From Bradyrhizobium sp. SSBR45G (GTDB lineage: Bacteria; Pseudomonadota; Alphaproteobacteria; Rhizobiales; Xanthobacteraceae): a stretch of DNA of 64,000 nt. Where the stretch lies: contig NZ_BSCT01000019.1 of the NCBI RefSeq assembly GCF_030159255.1, forward strand, positions 62,001 to 126,000, in the 5' to 3' direction. Numbering within the stretch: position 1 is the first letter of the stretch; each line of letters opens with the position of its first letter. This document shows positions 42,498 through 51,540 of the stretch, piece by piece. The translations under genes and the position numbers were made by a program. Below the pieces are notes generated by a model. It did not search any database, was not told the origin of the DNA, and worked only from the letters and a program-made list of their open reading frames with translations.

Positions 42498-43768
42498 CCG
42501 CCGTCGCCGAGATCAAGGGCTGGTGTCCCGGTGCACGCCGGCCGATGCCGAGCGGCGACGGGCTCATCGTCCGGGTTCGGCCGCATGGCGGCGCATTGTC
42601 GGTTTCGGCGCTGGGCGAGCTCGCGCGGGCCGCGCAACGCTTCGGCAACGGCCAGATCGATCTCACCCGCCGCGCCAATCTGCAGATCCGCGGCGTCTCG
42701 GACCAGACGCTCGTGCCGCTGTGGGACCTGATGGCCGCGCTCGATCTGCTCGATGCCAGCGCGGAGCTGGAGGCGATCCGCAACATCGTCGTCAATCCGC
42801 TGGCAGGACTCGATCCAGCCGAGATCCTGGACATGCGTCCTGTCGCCGCCGCGCTGGAAACAAGACTGGCGTCGGATCAGGCGCTCCAGGCCCTGCCGGC
42901 CAAGTTCGGCTTCGCGCTGGACGGCGGCGGCAGGCTGCCGCTTGCGGACCTTGCCGCGGATGTCCGTCTCGTGGCCCAGGTCCGTGACGGAGATTGCCGC
43001 GTCGCGATCGGCCTGTCTGGGTCGGATGACGTGAGATGGCTGGGAACGACGTCGGTGGCCGATGCTGCGTCGGTGGCAATCCAGCTTACGCGCGTCGTGC
43101 TGAAGCTCGGCCCGACGCGCCGGTCCGCGACACTGCTCGCGCCAGCGATAGCCACCATCGGCGCCGAACTGGGCCTCGATGGCGCAGGCGCGATGACCCG
43201 GTCTGCCACGCCGCAGCGGCGTTGCGGAGTCATTGCTTTGACGGATCAGACATGCGCCGTCGGTCTCGGTGCCCCGTTCGGACGTCTCGACAGCGATGCT
43301 CTGACGCGGCTCGCGGATGTGCTCGCAACCCATGGCGTCTCCGAGGTCCGTCTGTCGCCCTGGCGCACGCTGTATGTGCCCGCAGGTCCCGAGATCGCAG
43401 CGCAGATCGTTGCGGACGCCGCTCGGCTAGGCCTGATCGTCGACGATGCGGATCCCCTGATGCGCATCGATGCCTGCTCGGGTGCCGGCTGCTGCCCGTC
43501 GACCGGCCTTGCCACCCGGCAGCATGCGCGCGTGCTGGCGGATGCGATGAGGCGCACGCAGTTCAAGGGCACGCTGCACGTTTCGGGCTGCGCCAAGGGC
43601 TGCGCCCGCTCGGCGCCCGCCGACATCGTGTTGATCGGGGAGGGGGAGCGCTACCATCTCGTGCGCGATGGAACGGTCAGGACTGAGGCGTGCGGCACGG
43701 TTGATGCCGCCGGCCTCGACGCTGATGGCGATGGGCTGTTCGAAGCTGGAGAGAGGGCCCATGTCTGA
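42494..43768 (+). CDS. cobG: Precorrin-3B synthase
   Basis: A 424-residue siroheme/sulfite-reductase-like mono-oxygenase which, with O2, hydroxylates precorrin-3A and sets up ring contraction; it marks the aerobic pathway. The Fe-S cluster cysteines are in DACSGAGCCPSTGLATRQHA and HVSGCAKGCARSAPADIVLI. The N-terminal half has the ferredoxin-like repeat (ITNR-like QIDLTRRANLQIRGVSDQTL). The GTG at 42494 overlaps the cobN stop and is preferred; the frame remains open upstream inside cobN. It overlaps cobH by 8 bases. Confidence 0.93.
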   Translation: MTAVAEIKGWCPGARRPMPSGDGLIVRVRPHGGALSVSALGELARAAQRFGNGQIDLTRRANLQIRGVSDQTLVPLWDLMAALDLLDASAELEAIRNIVVNPLAGLDPAEILDMRPVAAALETRLASDQALQALPAKFGFALDGGGRLPLADLAADVRLVAQVRDGDCRVAIGLSGSDDVRWLGTTSVADAASVAIQLTRVVLKLGPTRRSATLLAPAIATIGAELGLDGAGAMTRSATPQRRCGVIALTDQTCAVGLGAPFGRLDSDALTRLADVLATHGVSEVRLSPWRTLYVPAGPEIAAQIVADAARLGLIVDDADPLMRIDACSGAGCCPSTGLATRQHARVLADAMRRTQFKGTLHVSGCAKGCARSAPADIVLIGEGERYHLVRDGTVRTEACGTVDAAGLDADGDGLFEAGERAHV

Positions 43769-44393
43769 CCTGCGCGACTACATCAAGGATGGCGCGGAGA
43801 TCTATCGCCGCTCGTTCGCGACCATCCGCGCCGAGGCCGATCTGTCGCGCTTCCAGGGGCTTGAAGAGAAGATCGCCGTGCGCATCATCCACGCCTGCGG
43901 CATGGTCGAGATCACCTCGGATATCGAGATGTCCGAGAACTTCGCGGCCGCGGCGCGGGCCGCGCTCGATCGCGGCGCACCGATCCTGTGCGATGCCAAG
44001 ATGGTGGCGCAGGGAATCACGCGCGCCCGGCTGCCGGCCGGCAACGAGATCATCTGCACGCTCGATCAAGCCGACGTGCCGGCGCTGGCGGCGCAGCTGG
44101 CCACCACGCGCTCGGCTGCGGCGCTGGAGCTGTGGCGGCCGCATCTCGAAGGCGCGCTGGTCGCGATCGGCAATGCGCCGACCTCGCTGTTTCATCTGCT
44201 CGACATGCTGGATCAGGGCGCGCCGCGGCCGGCCGCGGTGATCGGAACGGCGGTGGGCTTCGTTGGCGCGCGCGAATCCAAGGAGGCGCTCGCGGCCGAC
44301 GGCCGGGTGCCGTATCTGATCGTCCGGGGACGCAAGGGCGGCAGCGCCATGGCGGTTGCCGCCGTGAACGCCATCGCGAGCGATGTCGAATGA
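43761..44393 (+). CDS. cobH: Precorrin-8X methylmutase
   Basis: A 210-residue enzyme that moves the C11 methyl group to C12, forming hydrogenobyrinic acid. The catalytic histidine is in KIAVRIIHACGMVEITSDIE. GAPILCDAKMVAQGITRARL and AVIGTAVGFVGARESKEALA are further family segments. The ATG at 43761 follows GGAGAGAGG; the cobG stop lies inside the first codons. The last four bases overlap cobI (ATGA). Confidence 0.96.
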   Translation: MSDLRDYIKDGAEIYRRSFATIRAEADLSRFQGLEEKIAVRIIHACGMVEITSDIEMSENFAAAARAALDRGAPILCDAKMVAQGITRARLPAGNEIICTLDQADVPALAAQLATTRSAAALELWRPHLEGALVAIGNAPTSLFHLLDMLDQGAPRPAAVIGTAVGFVGARESKEALAADGRVPYLIVRGRKGGSAMAVAAVNAIASDVE

Positions 44394-45148
44394 GCCTGCT
44401 CGACACCATCGCCGGCACAGCCGGACCCGGCACGCTCTACGGCATCGGGGTCGGTCCCGGCGACGTGCGCTATTTGACGCTGCGGGCGGCCGGGTTGATC
44501 CGCTCAGTCGACGTGATCGCATTCTTTGCCAAGCGCGGCATGGAAGGCAATGCACGGCGGATCGTCACAGCGCTGATGGAGCCCGGCCGCCATGAGCTGC
44601 GGCTGGAATATCCCGTCACCGAAGAGGTGCCTGTGGCGGATCCTGTCTACGAGGCCCAGATCGGCAACTTCTATCAGCGGGCGGCCGGAAGCATCTCTGC
44701 GCATCTTGCGGCAGGACGATCCGTCGGCCTGCTCGCCGAAGGCGATCCGTTCTTCTATGGCTCGTTCATGCACATGTGGCGCCGGCTTGAGCAGGATCAT
44801 CCGGTCGAGGTCGTCCCCGGCGTGACCGGCATGTCCGGCTGCTGGACCAGGGCCAACGTTCCGATCACCTGGGGTGACGACATCCTGTCGGTGCTGCCCG
44901 GCACGCTGGCCGAGGATGTCCTGCAGGATCGGCTGACGCGCTGCGAGGCCGCCGTGATCATGAAGGTCGGGCGCAATCTCACCAAGGTCAAGCGGGCGAT
45001 CGCGCGGGCCGGGCTGCTCGATCGTGCCATCTATGTCGAGCGCGGCACCATGGAGGCGCAACGCGTCGCGCCGCTCGCCGAGGTGATGCAGGACCGCGGT
45101 CCGTATTTCTCGATGATCCTGATCCCGGGACAGGGGCGGCGGCTGTGA
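44390..45148 (+). CDS. cobI: Precorrin-2 C20-methyltransferase
   Basis: A 252-residue SAM-dependent methyltransferase giving precorrin-3A. It shows GTLYGIGVGPGDVRYLTLRA at the N-terminus, GLLAEGDPFFYGSFMHMWRR (conserved GDP motif), VVPGVTGMSGCWTRANVPIT and VERGTMEAQRVAPLAEV. These tell CobI/CbiL apart from other corrin methylases. Overlaps with cobH and cobJ by four bases each make it part of a tightly coupled unit. Confidence 0.95.
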   Translation: MSLLDTIAGTAGPGTLYGIGVGPGDVRYLTLRAAGLIRSVDVIAFFAKRGMEGNARRIVTALMEPGRHELRLEYPVTEEVPVADPVYEAQIGNFYQRAAGSISAHLAAGRSVGLLAEGDPFFYGSFMHMWRRLEQDHPVEVVPGVTGMSGCWTRANVPITWGDDILSVLPGTLAEDVLQDRLTRCEAAVIMKVGRNLTKVKRAIARAGLLDRAIYVERGTMEAQRVAPLAEVMQDRGPYFSMILIPGQGRRL

Positions 45149-45912
45149 CGGGCACGCTGACCATCGTGGGCGTCGGCCCGGGGCGGCGCGAGCTGATCAC
45201 GCCGGCTGCCTCTGCCGCGATTGCCGACGCCACCGATCTCATCGGCTATGGTCCCTATCTGGACAGGGTGAGCACCTTGACGCCCGGCCAGATCCGTCAT
45301 GCCAGCGACAACCGTGTCGAGCTCGATCGTGCACGCCATGCGCTCGCGCTCGCCAGTGACGGCCGGCGCGTGGCCGTGGTGTCCGGCGGCGATCCCGGCG
45401 TGTTTGCGATGGCGGCCGCCGTCTTCGAGGCGGTCGAGGCCGGCCCGCCGGAATGGCGCGCGCTCGACATCCGCGTCGAGCCCGGCGTCACGGCGATGCT
45501 GGCGGCCGCCGCCGAGGTCGGGGCGCCGCTGGGCGGCGATTTCTGCGCGATCTCGTTGTCCGACAACCTCAAGAGCTGGACCACGATCAGTCGCCGGCTG
45601 CAGGCCGCGGCCGGAGCCGACTTCGTCATCGCGCTCTACAATCCGCTCTCCAAGGCGCGACCGCATCAGCTCGGCGAGGCGTTTGCGCTGCTGCGTGAGA
45701 TCAAGCCGCCGTCAACCGTGGTGGTGATGGTGCGTGCCGCCGGCAGCGGCGAGGTCAGGCGGATCATCACCACCCTGGGCGAGGTCGATCCCGACAGCGC
45801 CGACATGCGCACGCTGGTGCTGATCGGCTCGACGGCGACGCGTCTGATCGCGCGCGACGGCAAGGCGCCGTTCGTCTATACGCTGCGGCGTGAAGCCGGG
45901 GCCGGCCCATGA
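45145..45912 (+). CDS. cobJ: Precorrin-3B C17-methyltransferase
   Basis: A 255-residue SAM-dependent enzyme that methylates C17 and contracts the ring to precorrin-4. Motifs: GTLTIVGVGPGRRELITPAA, VAVVSGGDPGVFAMAAAVFE, GGDFCAISLSDNLKSWTTIS and FVIALYNPLSKARPHQLGEA. The GTG start overlaps the cobI stop. Its last 37 bases overlap the end of cobK on the opposite strand, an unusually long tail-to-tail overlap. Confidence 0.95.
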   Translation: MTGTLTIVGVGPGRRELITPAASAAIADATDLIGYGPYLDRVSTLTPGQIRHASDNRVELDRARHALALASDGRRVAVVSGGDPGVFAMAAAVFEAVEAGPPEWRALDIRVEPGVTAMLAAAAEVGAPLGGDFCAISLSDNLKSWTTISRRLQAAAGADFVIALYNPLSKARPHQLGEAFALLREIKPPSTVVVMVRAAGSGEVRRIITTLGEVDPDSADMRTLVLIGSTATRLIARDGKAPFVYTLRREAGAGP

Positions 45913-46649
45913 GCAAGCTGCGTCTCCAGCCATTGCAACGCGGCCCGCGCACTGTCCAGCGCGACGCCATGGGGCTTGTCGGGCCGCGCGATCATCACGA
46001 CCGGAAGGGCGAGCTGTCGTGCGGCGGCGATCTTCGCATAGGTCGCAGCTCCGCCGGAGTTCTTCGACACCACGCATGCGATGCGTTCCTGTGCGAGAAA
46101 GGCTTGCTCCTTCGCCTCGTCGAACGGTCCGCGATCCCGGACGAAGCGGATCTCGGGCGGCAGCGCGATATCGCCGGGCGGGTCGATGGTGCGCGCGATG
46201 TAGTGATGCTGCGGGGCTGCGGCGAACGCCGCAAGCTCCAGCCGTCCCAGACTGAGGAACACCCGCGAAGCCGCGAGCCCGAGCGCATGGGCCGCAGCCT
46301 CCGCACTGTCGACCTCGATCCAGTGATCACCCGCCTGGGATTGCCAGGCCGCGCGCCGGATCGAGGCCAGAGGCAGCGACAGCGCGTGACAGGCGGCCAC
46401 GGCATGGCGCGAGATCTGATCGGCATAGGGATGGGTCGCGTCGACCACCGCATCCACAGCATGATCGCGCAGCCACGCCTCCAGCCCCTCGATGCCGCCG
46501 AAGCCGCCGATGCGGGTCGGCAGCGGCTGTGGCCTTGGCGAGGTCGTGCGGCCGGCCAGCGACAGCGTCGCGTCGAACCGGCTATTGCCGGCCAGCAGCT
46601 GCGCCAGCTCCGAAGCCTCGGTCGTTCCGCCGAGAATAAGAATGCGCAT
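45876..46649 (-). CDS. cobK: Precorrin-6A reductase
   Basis: A 257-residue NADPH-dependent reductase of the corrin ring. The N-terminus MRILILGGTTEASELAQLLA is the conserved start, followed by RIGGFGGIEGLEAWLRDHAV, DATHPYADQISRHAVAACHA and CVVSKNSGGAATYAKIAAAR. The start is set at MRILILGG; a TTG frame start 11 codons upstream is less likely. Alone on the minus strand, between cobJ and cobL. Only 14 bases separate its start from the cobL start. Confidence 0.93.
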   Translation of the reverse strand: MRILILGGTTEASELAQLLAGNSRFDATLSLAGRTTSPRPQPLPTRIGGFGGIEGLEAWLRDHAVDAVVDATHPYADQISRHAVAACHALSLPLASIRRAAWQSQAGDHWIEVDSAEAAAHALGLAASRVFLSLGRLELAAFAAAPQHHYIARTIDPPGDIALPPEIRFVRDRGPFDEAKEQAFLAQERIACVVSKNSGGAATYAKIAAARQLALPVVMIARPDKPHGVALDSARAALQWLETQLAHGPAPASRRSV

Positions 46650-46663
46650 GCGGGGCAGGGTCC

Positions 46664-47899
46664 ATGGTGAGTCCCGATGCAACTTGCAACGTGGTGCGCT
46701 GGCTGTCCATCGTCGGCATCGGCGAGGATGGTCTCGACGGTCTCTCGGCGCAGGCGCGCAATCTCGTCGCGGGGGCGGCGCTCGTCGTCGGCGGTGCGCG
46801 TCATCTCGAGCACGCCGCGGCGCTGATCACGGGCGAGCGGCTGGCATGGCCGAGCCCGCTGCACCTGGCGTTCGATCAGATTGCCGCGTGCAGGGGACAG
46901 TCGGTCGTCGTGCTCGCGAGCGGCGATCCCTTCAACTACGGCGTCGGCAAGCAGCTGATGCAGCGCTTCGATGCTGCGGAAATGCTGTGCGTGCCGCAGC
47001 CTTCCGCCTTCAGCCTGGCAGCCGCCCGGCTGGGATGGCCGCTGCAGGACGTGGCCCAGGTGACGCTGCACGGGCGGGCGCTCGAGGGCATCATCCGCCA
47101 TCTGGCGCCTGGCGCGCGCATTCTGGCGCTGGCCTGGGACGGATCGACTGCCGCAAAGCTGGCTGCATTGCTGACGTCGCGGCACATGGGGCGCTCGCGC
47201 TTGACGGTGCTGGAAGCGATCGGCGGTCCGCAGGAGCGGGTGCGCTGCGCCGACGCCGACGGCTTCGCGCTCTCGGATATTCATCCTCTCACGACGATCG
47301 CCGTCGAGGTGATCGCCGAGCCGGACGCGCCGGTGATCCCGCTGACATCGGGCCTTGCCGACGACCTGTTCGAGCATGACGGCCAGCTTACCAAGCGCGA
47401 CGTGCGGGCCGTGACCTTGTCGGCGCTGGCGCCGCGTCCCGGCGAACTGCTGTGGGACGTTGGATTGGGCTCTGGCTCGGTCGCGATCGAATGGCTCCTG
47501 CGGCACGGTTCGTTGCGCGCGATCGGCATCGAGGCGCGGCAGGACCGCGCCGACCGCGCGATGCGCAACGCGCTCGCGCTCGGTGCTCCCGATCTGAAGG
47601 TCGTGGTGGGGCGCGCGTCGGCATTGCCGGCCGGCCTCGAGCCTCCGGATGCGATCTTCATCGGCGGCGGCATTTCTGAAGAGGGCGTCTTCGAATCGGC
47701 GTGGTCGCGCCTGAAGCCCGGCGGCCGCCTTGTCGCCAACGTCATCTCGCTCGAAGGCGAGTCCCGGCTGATCGATCTGTTCGGCAGGCATGGCGGCGAG
47801 CTGGTCCGGATCGCGGTGTCGCGCATCGAGCCGGTCGGCCGCATGCACGGCTGGCGGCAGGCGATGCCGGTCACGCAATGGCGGGTGAACAAGCCATGA
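46664..47899 (+). CDS. cobL: Precorrin-6B C5,15-methyltransferase (decarboxylating)
   Basis: A 411-residue fusion. The N-terminal part (about 10-210) is a CobM/CbiE-type tetrapyrrole methylase (WLSIVGIGEDGLDGLSAQAR, VVLASGDPFNYGVGKQLMQR). The C-terminal part (about 225-405) is a CbiT-type class I methylase/decarboxylase (LLWDVGLGSGSVAIEWLLRH, PDAIFIGGGISEEG). It methylates C5 and C15 and removes the acetate side chain of ring C. It overlaps cobE by four bases. The ATG at 46664 has little room upstream because of divergent cobK. Confidence 0.95.
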   Translation: MVSPDATCNVVRWLSIVGIGEDGLDGLSAQARNLVAGAALVVGGARHLEHAAALITGERLAWPSPLHLAFDQIAACRGQSVVVLASGDPFNYGVGKQLMQRFDAAEMLCVPQPSAFSLAAARLGWPLQDVAQVTLHGRALEGIIRHLAPGARILALAWDGSTAAKLAALLTSRHMGRSRLTVLEAIGGPQERVRCADADGFALSDIHPLTTIAVEVIAEPDAPVIPLTSGLADDLFEHDGQLTKRDVRAVTLSALAPRPGELLWDVGLGSGSVAIEWLLRHGSLRAIGIEARQDRADRAMRNALALGAPDLKVVVGRASALPAGLEPPDAIFIGGGISEEGVFESAWSRLKPGGRLVANVISLEGESRLIDLFGRHGGELVRIAVSRIEPVGRMHGWRQAMPVTQWRVNKP

Positions 47900-48294
47900 T
47901 CGCGCTCGGGATTGGCTGTCGTCGTGAGGCGAGTGCGGAAGACATCGGCAGCGTTGTCGCAGAGGCGCTGACCGCTGCGCGCATCGCGCTCGACGATGTC
48001 GCGGTGATCGCAACCGCGCTCGACAAGCTCCGGGAGCCCGGCGTGATCGAGACGGCACAGCGGCTTGGACGGCCGCTGCTCGGGATCGGCACCGACGATC
48101 TCGCGGCCGTCGCCGATCTTGCCGTGACGCGCAGCGATCTCGTCCAGCGTCTCAAGGGCGTGCCATCCATTGCGGAGACTGCAGCGCTCGCCGCCGCGGG
48201 CCGCCATGCGCGGCTGATCCTGCCGCGACTGGCCCATGCCTCTGCGACCTGTGCTCTGGCGCAAGGCGAGGGCGCTGCGGAGAACGGCCGATGA
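47896..48294 (+). CDS. cobE: CobE / CbiG C-terminal-like protein
   Basis: A 132-residue protein starting MIALGIGCRREASAEDIGSV, with ALDKLREPGVIETAQRLGRP and RSDLVQRLKGVPSIAETAAL. This matches the C-terminal domain of CbiG, found as a separate CobE protein in aerobic clusters. CbiG opens the lactone of cobalt-precorrin-5A; the role of stand-alone CobE is not fully settled. It is coupled to cobL (ATGA overlap) and to cobM (four bases). Confidence 0.85.
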   Translation: MIALGIGCRREASAEDIGSVVAEALTAARIALDDVAVIATALDKLREPGVIETAQRLGRPLLGIGTDDLAAVADLAVTRSDLVQRLKGVPSIAETAALAAAGRHARLILPRLAHASATCALAQGEGAAENGR

Positions 48295-49052
48295 CGGTGC
48301 ATTTCATCGGTGCCGGACCTGGCGCGGCCGATCTGATCACCTTGCGCGGCCGCGACCTGATCGCGCGCTGCCCGGTGTGTCTCTATGCCGGCTCGCTTGT
48401 CCCGAAGGCGCTGCTCGATCATTGCCCGCCGGGCGCGCGTCTCGTCGATACCGCGCCGCTGGCGCTCGACGAGATCATCGCCGAGATGGTCCGGGCCACC
48501 GCCGCGGGCGAGGAGGTGGCGCGGCTGCACTCGGGCGACCTCTCGATCTGGAGCGCGCTCGGCGAGCAGCTGCGGCGTCTCGACGCGCTCGAGATCGCCT
48601 ACACGGTGACACCCGGCGTACCGTCCTTCTCGGCCGCGGCCGCCGCGCTCGGCCGCGAGCTGACCCTGCCGGGGTTGGCCCAGTCGGTCGTGCTGACGCG
48701 CACGTCCGGCCGCGCTTCGGCCATGCCCGAGACGGAACAGCTGTCCTTGTTCGCGCAATCGCGCGCCACGCTCGCCATCCATCTGTCGATCCATGTGCTG
48801 GACAAGGTCGTCGACGAGCTGCGCCCGCATTACGGCGACGATTGTCCGATCGCCATTGTCTATCGCGCGAGCTGGCCGGATGAGCGCGTCGTGACCGGCA
48901 CGCTCGCGACCATCGCTGCGCAGGTCGCGACGGAGCCGATGGAGCGCACTGCGCTGATCCTGGTCGGCCGTGCGCTCGGCGCGGAGGATTTTCGCAACAG
49001 CGCGCTCTACGACGCCGACTATCAGCGGCGCTTTCGCGGGAGAGGCGAATGA
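48291..49052 (+). CDS. cobM: Precorrin-4 C11-methyltransferase
   Basis: A 253-residue SAM-dependent enzyme giving precorrin-5. Diagnostic strings: TVHFIGAGPGAADLITLRGR, CPVCLYAGSLVPKALLDHCP, VARLHSGDLSIWSALGEQLR, GVPSFSAAAAALGRELTLPG and VLTRTSGRASAMPETEQLSL. It overlaps cobE at its start and its last 31 bases overlap the end of cbiD on the other strand. Confidence 0.96.
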   Translation: MTVHFIGAGPGAADLITLRGRDLIARCPVCLYAGSLVPKALLDHCPPGARLVDTAPLALDEIIAEMVRATAAGEEVARLHSGDLSIWSALGEQLRRLDALEIAYTVTPGVPSFSAAAAALGRELTLPGLAQSVVLTRTSGRASAMPETEQLSLFAQSRATLAIHLSIHVLDKVVDELRPHYGDDCPIAIVYRASWPDERVVTGTLATIAAQVATEPMERTALILVGRALGAEDFRNSALYDADYQRRFRGRGE

Positions 49053-50152
49053 GCCGGTCCGCTGCTCTGGCCGACCAGTCTGCCGTCGCGATCGAACACG
49101 GCGATGTCGAGCGCGATGGCGTCGTTGCCGAGGGCACGGTGCGCGGTCTGCCACGCAGCCTCGGCCACGATCGCGCCCGCAGGGAATTCCGCACGCTCGG
49201 CGTCCTGCAGCACCTGCAGCGCGGTGTTGGCGCCGCGCGCCGTGGCGACCAGCGCATCCGGCGCGCCTGCGTCGTGCAGCGTTTGCGCGAGCCAGCCGAG
49301 ATCGACCTCGCCGGCCCGCGAATGCAGATCGAGCAGGCCCTGGCCGAGCTTGGTCATCTTGGCGAAGCCGCCGGCCACCGTCACGCGCGGGACGGGATGA
49401 CGGCTCAGATATTTCAACATGCCGCCGGCGAAGTCGCCCATGTCGATCAGCGCGGCGTTGGGCAGGTCGTGGAGCTGCTGCACGGCCTTCTCCGACGTGC
49501 TGCCGGTGGCGCCGGCGATGTGCGGCAGGCCGCTCGCGCGCGCGACATCGATGCCGCGGTAGATCGAATGGATCCAGGCGGCGCAGCTGAAGGGCACCAC
49601 GATCCCCGTCGTGCCAAGGATCGACAGCCCGCCGACGATGCCGAGCCGCGGGTTCAGCGTCTTCTTCGCCAGCTCCTCGCCACCGGGAATGGAGATCTCG
49701 ATGATCACGTCCCGCGTCGCGCCGAGCGCGGCGGCGGCCTCGAAGATCGCTGTCGAGATCATCTCGCGGGGCACCGGATTGATCGCGGGCTCCCCGGGCG
49801 GCAGCGGCAGTCCCGGCCTGGTCACCGTTCCGACGCCGGGACCTGCACGGAACGTGATGCCGGTTCCAGCCGCGCCGTGCTGCACCGTCACCTTGATCAG
49901 GGCGCCATGGGTGACGTCGGGATCGTCGCCGGCATCTTTCACGACCGCGGCGGTCGCGTTTGCATCGCAGGACTCGTGCATCGCCACAGCAAAGCTGACG
50001 CGGCGCCCGCCGGGCAGGGCGATCTCGACCATCGCGGGACAGCTGCCGGTGGCCAGCAGCTCATAGGCTGCGCGCGCGGCCGCCGTCGCGCAGCTGCCGG
50101 TGGTCCAGCCACGTTTCAGTGGTCGGTTCGGCGCGGCCACAGGTTCCATCAT
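49022..50152 (-). CDS. cbiD: Cobalt-precorrin-5B C1-methyltransferase (CbiD)
   Basis: A protein of about 376 residues with the CbiD signature: LKRGWTTGSCATAAARAAYE, VTRPGLPLPPGEPAINPVPR, EISIPGGEELAKKTLNPRLG, IVGGLSILGTTGIVVPFS and VAGGFAKMTKLGQGLLDLHS. CbiD methylates C1 in the anaerobic route. In the present aerobic cluster it must take the place of CobF, whose sequence is missing. The start at the ATG at 50152 or 50149 fits the family; extra residues upstream would overlap the cobB start. It is the only minus-strand gene between cobM and cobB. Confidence 0.93.
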   Translation of the reverse strand: MMEPVAAPNRPLKRGWTTGSCATAAARAAYELLATGSCPAMVEIALPGGRRVSFAVAMHESCDANATAAVVKDAGDDPDVTHGALIKVTVQHGAAGTGITFRAGPGVGTVTRPGLPLPPGEPAINPVPREMISTAIFEAAAALGATRDVIIEISIPGGEELAKKTLNPRLGIVGGLSILGTTGIVVPFSCAAWIHSIYRGIDVARASGLPHIAGATGSTSEKAVQQLHDLPNAALIDMGDFAGGMLKYLSRHPVPRVTVAGGFAKMTKLGQGLLDLHSRAGEVDLGWLAQTLHDAGAPDALVATARGANTALQVLQDAERAEFPAGAIVAEAAWQTAHRALGNDAIALDIAVFDRDGRLVGQSSGPAHSPLPRKRR

Positions 50153-50199
50153 GGCCGACCGCATAGCACATTTTGCCGGCACACGGCGGTGCTCCGGCC

Positions 50200-51540
50200 A
50201 TGACGGCAGCGGCCCCCAGGGGGATCATCATTGCAGCGCCGCGTTCGGGCGCCGGCAAGACCACCGTGACGCTCGGGCTGCTGCGCGCCCTGGCGCGGCG
50301 CGGCCTGCGCGTGCAGCCGTTCAAATGCGGTCCGGACTACATCGACCTCGCCTTTCATTCGGTCGCGGCCGAGCGGACCAGCTACAATCTCGACAGCTGG
50401 GCGATGTCGGAGGCGCAGCTCACCGGGCTGGTCTCCAGCGTGACGGCCGACGCCGACATCGCCGTCGTCGAAGGCGTCATGGGCCTGTTCGACGGCGCCC
50501 CGCAGGTCGGCCGCGCGGGCCGCGGCTCGGCCGCGGATCTCGCAGCGCTGCTCGGCTGGCCGGTGGTGCTCGTTCTCGACGTCAGCGGCCAGACCGAGAC
50601 GGCTGCCGCCGTCGCACTCGGCTGCGCGCGCTTTCGCGACGACGTTGAAGTCGCCGGCGTGATCCTCAATCGCGTCGCGAGCGAGCGGCACCGGGCGTTG
50701 ATCGCGCCCGCTTTCGCGACCGTCGGGATCGGCATTCTCGGCGCGCTGGCGCGCGATGGGCAGTTGACGCTGCCGGAGCGCCATCTCGGCCTGGTCCAGG
50801 CTCAGGAGATCAGCGCGATCGAAACCCATCTCGACCGTCTGGCGACACAAATCTCCACGTCCGTCGATCTCGATGCGGTGCTTGCCCTCGCGCGCCCGAT
50901 GCGCACGACGGGTCGGGCCGTGCAGCTGCAGCGCTTCGGCATCGATCCGCCGGGACAGCGTATCGCGCAGGCTGCGGACGCCGCGTTCTCGTTCAGCTAC
51001 CCGCATCTCCTGCGGCATTGGCAAGCGGCGGGCGCCGAAATCGTGCCGTTCTCGCCGCTGAACGATGAGGCTCCCGATCCCGCTGCCGATGCGGTGTGGC
51101 TGCCGGGCGGCTATCCCGAATTGCATGCGGGACGATTGGCGTCGGCCGGCTGCTTCCTTGGCGGCCTGCGCGCGATGGCCTCACGCGGCGTTCCGATTCA
51201 CGGCGAGTGCGGCGGCTACATGACGCTGGGGGCAGGGCTGGAAGACGCGCACGGCGTGCGGCACGCGATGTCCGGCCTGCTGTCGCTGGAAACCTCGTTC
51301 GCCAAGCGCCGCCTGCATCTCGGCTATCGCCGGGCGGCGCTGCTGGCCGACTGCAGCCTCGGCCCGAAGGGAACGGTGGTTCACGGTCACGAGTTCCACT
51401 ATGCGACGATCCTGCAGGAGGCGGACGATCCGCTGATCGACTGTCGCGATGCGACGGGTCGCGCCATCGCCGAGCGCGGTGCGCGGCGCGGAACGGTGAC
51501 CGGGACATTCCTGCACGTCCTGAGCGGAGAGAGCGCATGA
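50200..51540 (+). CDS. cobB: Cobyrinate / hydrogenobyrinate a,c-diamide synthase
   Basis: A 446-residue ATP- and glutamine-dependent amidotransferase that amidates the a and c acetates of the corrin ring. The N-terminal ATPase contains IIIAAPRSGAGKTTVTLGLL and VQPFKCGPDYIDLAFHSVAA; VEGVMGLFDGAPQVG follows. The C-terminal glutaminase domain has its cysteine in IHGECGGYMTLGAGLEDAHG and a His in VVHGHEFHYATILQ. The ATG at 50200 is preferred to a TTG 9 codons upstream. Coupled to bluB by ATGA. Confidence 0.95.
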   Translation: MTAAAPRGIIIAAPRSGAGKTTVTLGLLRALARRGLRVQPFKCGPDYIDLAFHSVAAERTSYNLDSWAMSEAQLTGLVSSVTADADIAVVEGVMGLFDGAPQVGRAGRGSAADLAALLGWPVVLVLDVSGQTETAAAVALGCARFRDDVEVAGVILNRVASERHRALIAPAFATVGIGILGALARDGQLTLPERHLGLVQAQEISAIETHLDRLATQISTSVDLDAVLALARPMRTTGRAVQLQRFGIDPPGQRIAQAADAAFSFSYPHLLRHWQAAGAEIVPFSPLNDEAPDPAADAVWLPGGYPELHAGRLASAGCFLGGLRAMASRGVPIHGECGGYMTLGAGLEDAHGVRHAMSGLLSLETSFAKRRLHLGYRRAALLADCSLGPKGTVVHGHEFHYATILQEADDPLIDCRDATGRAIAERGARRGTVTGTFLHVLSGESA

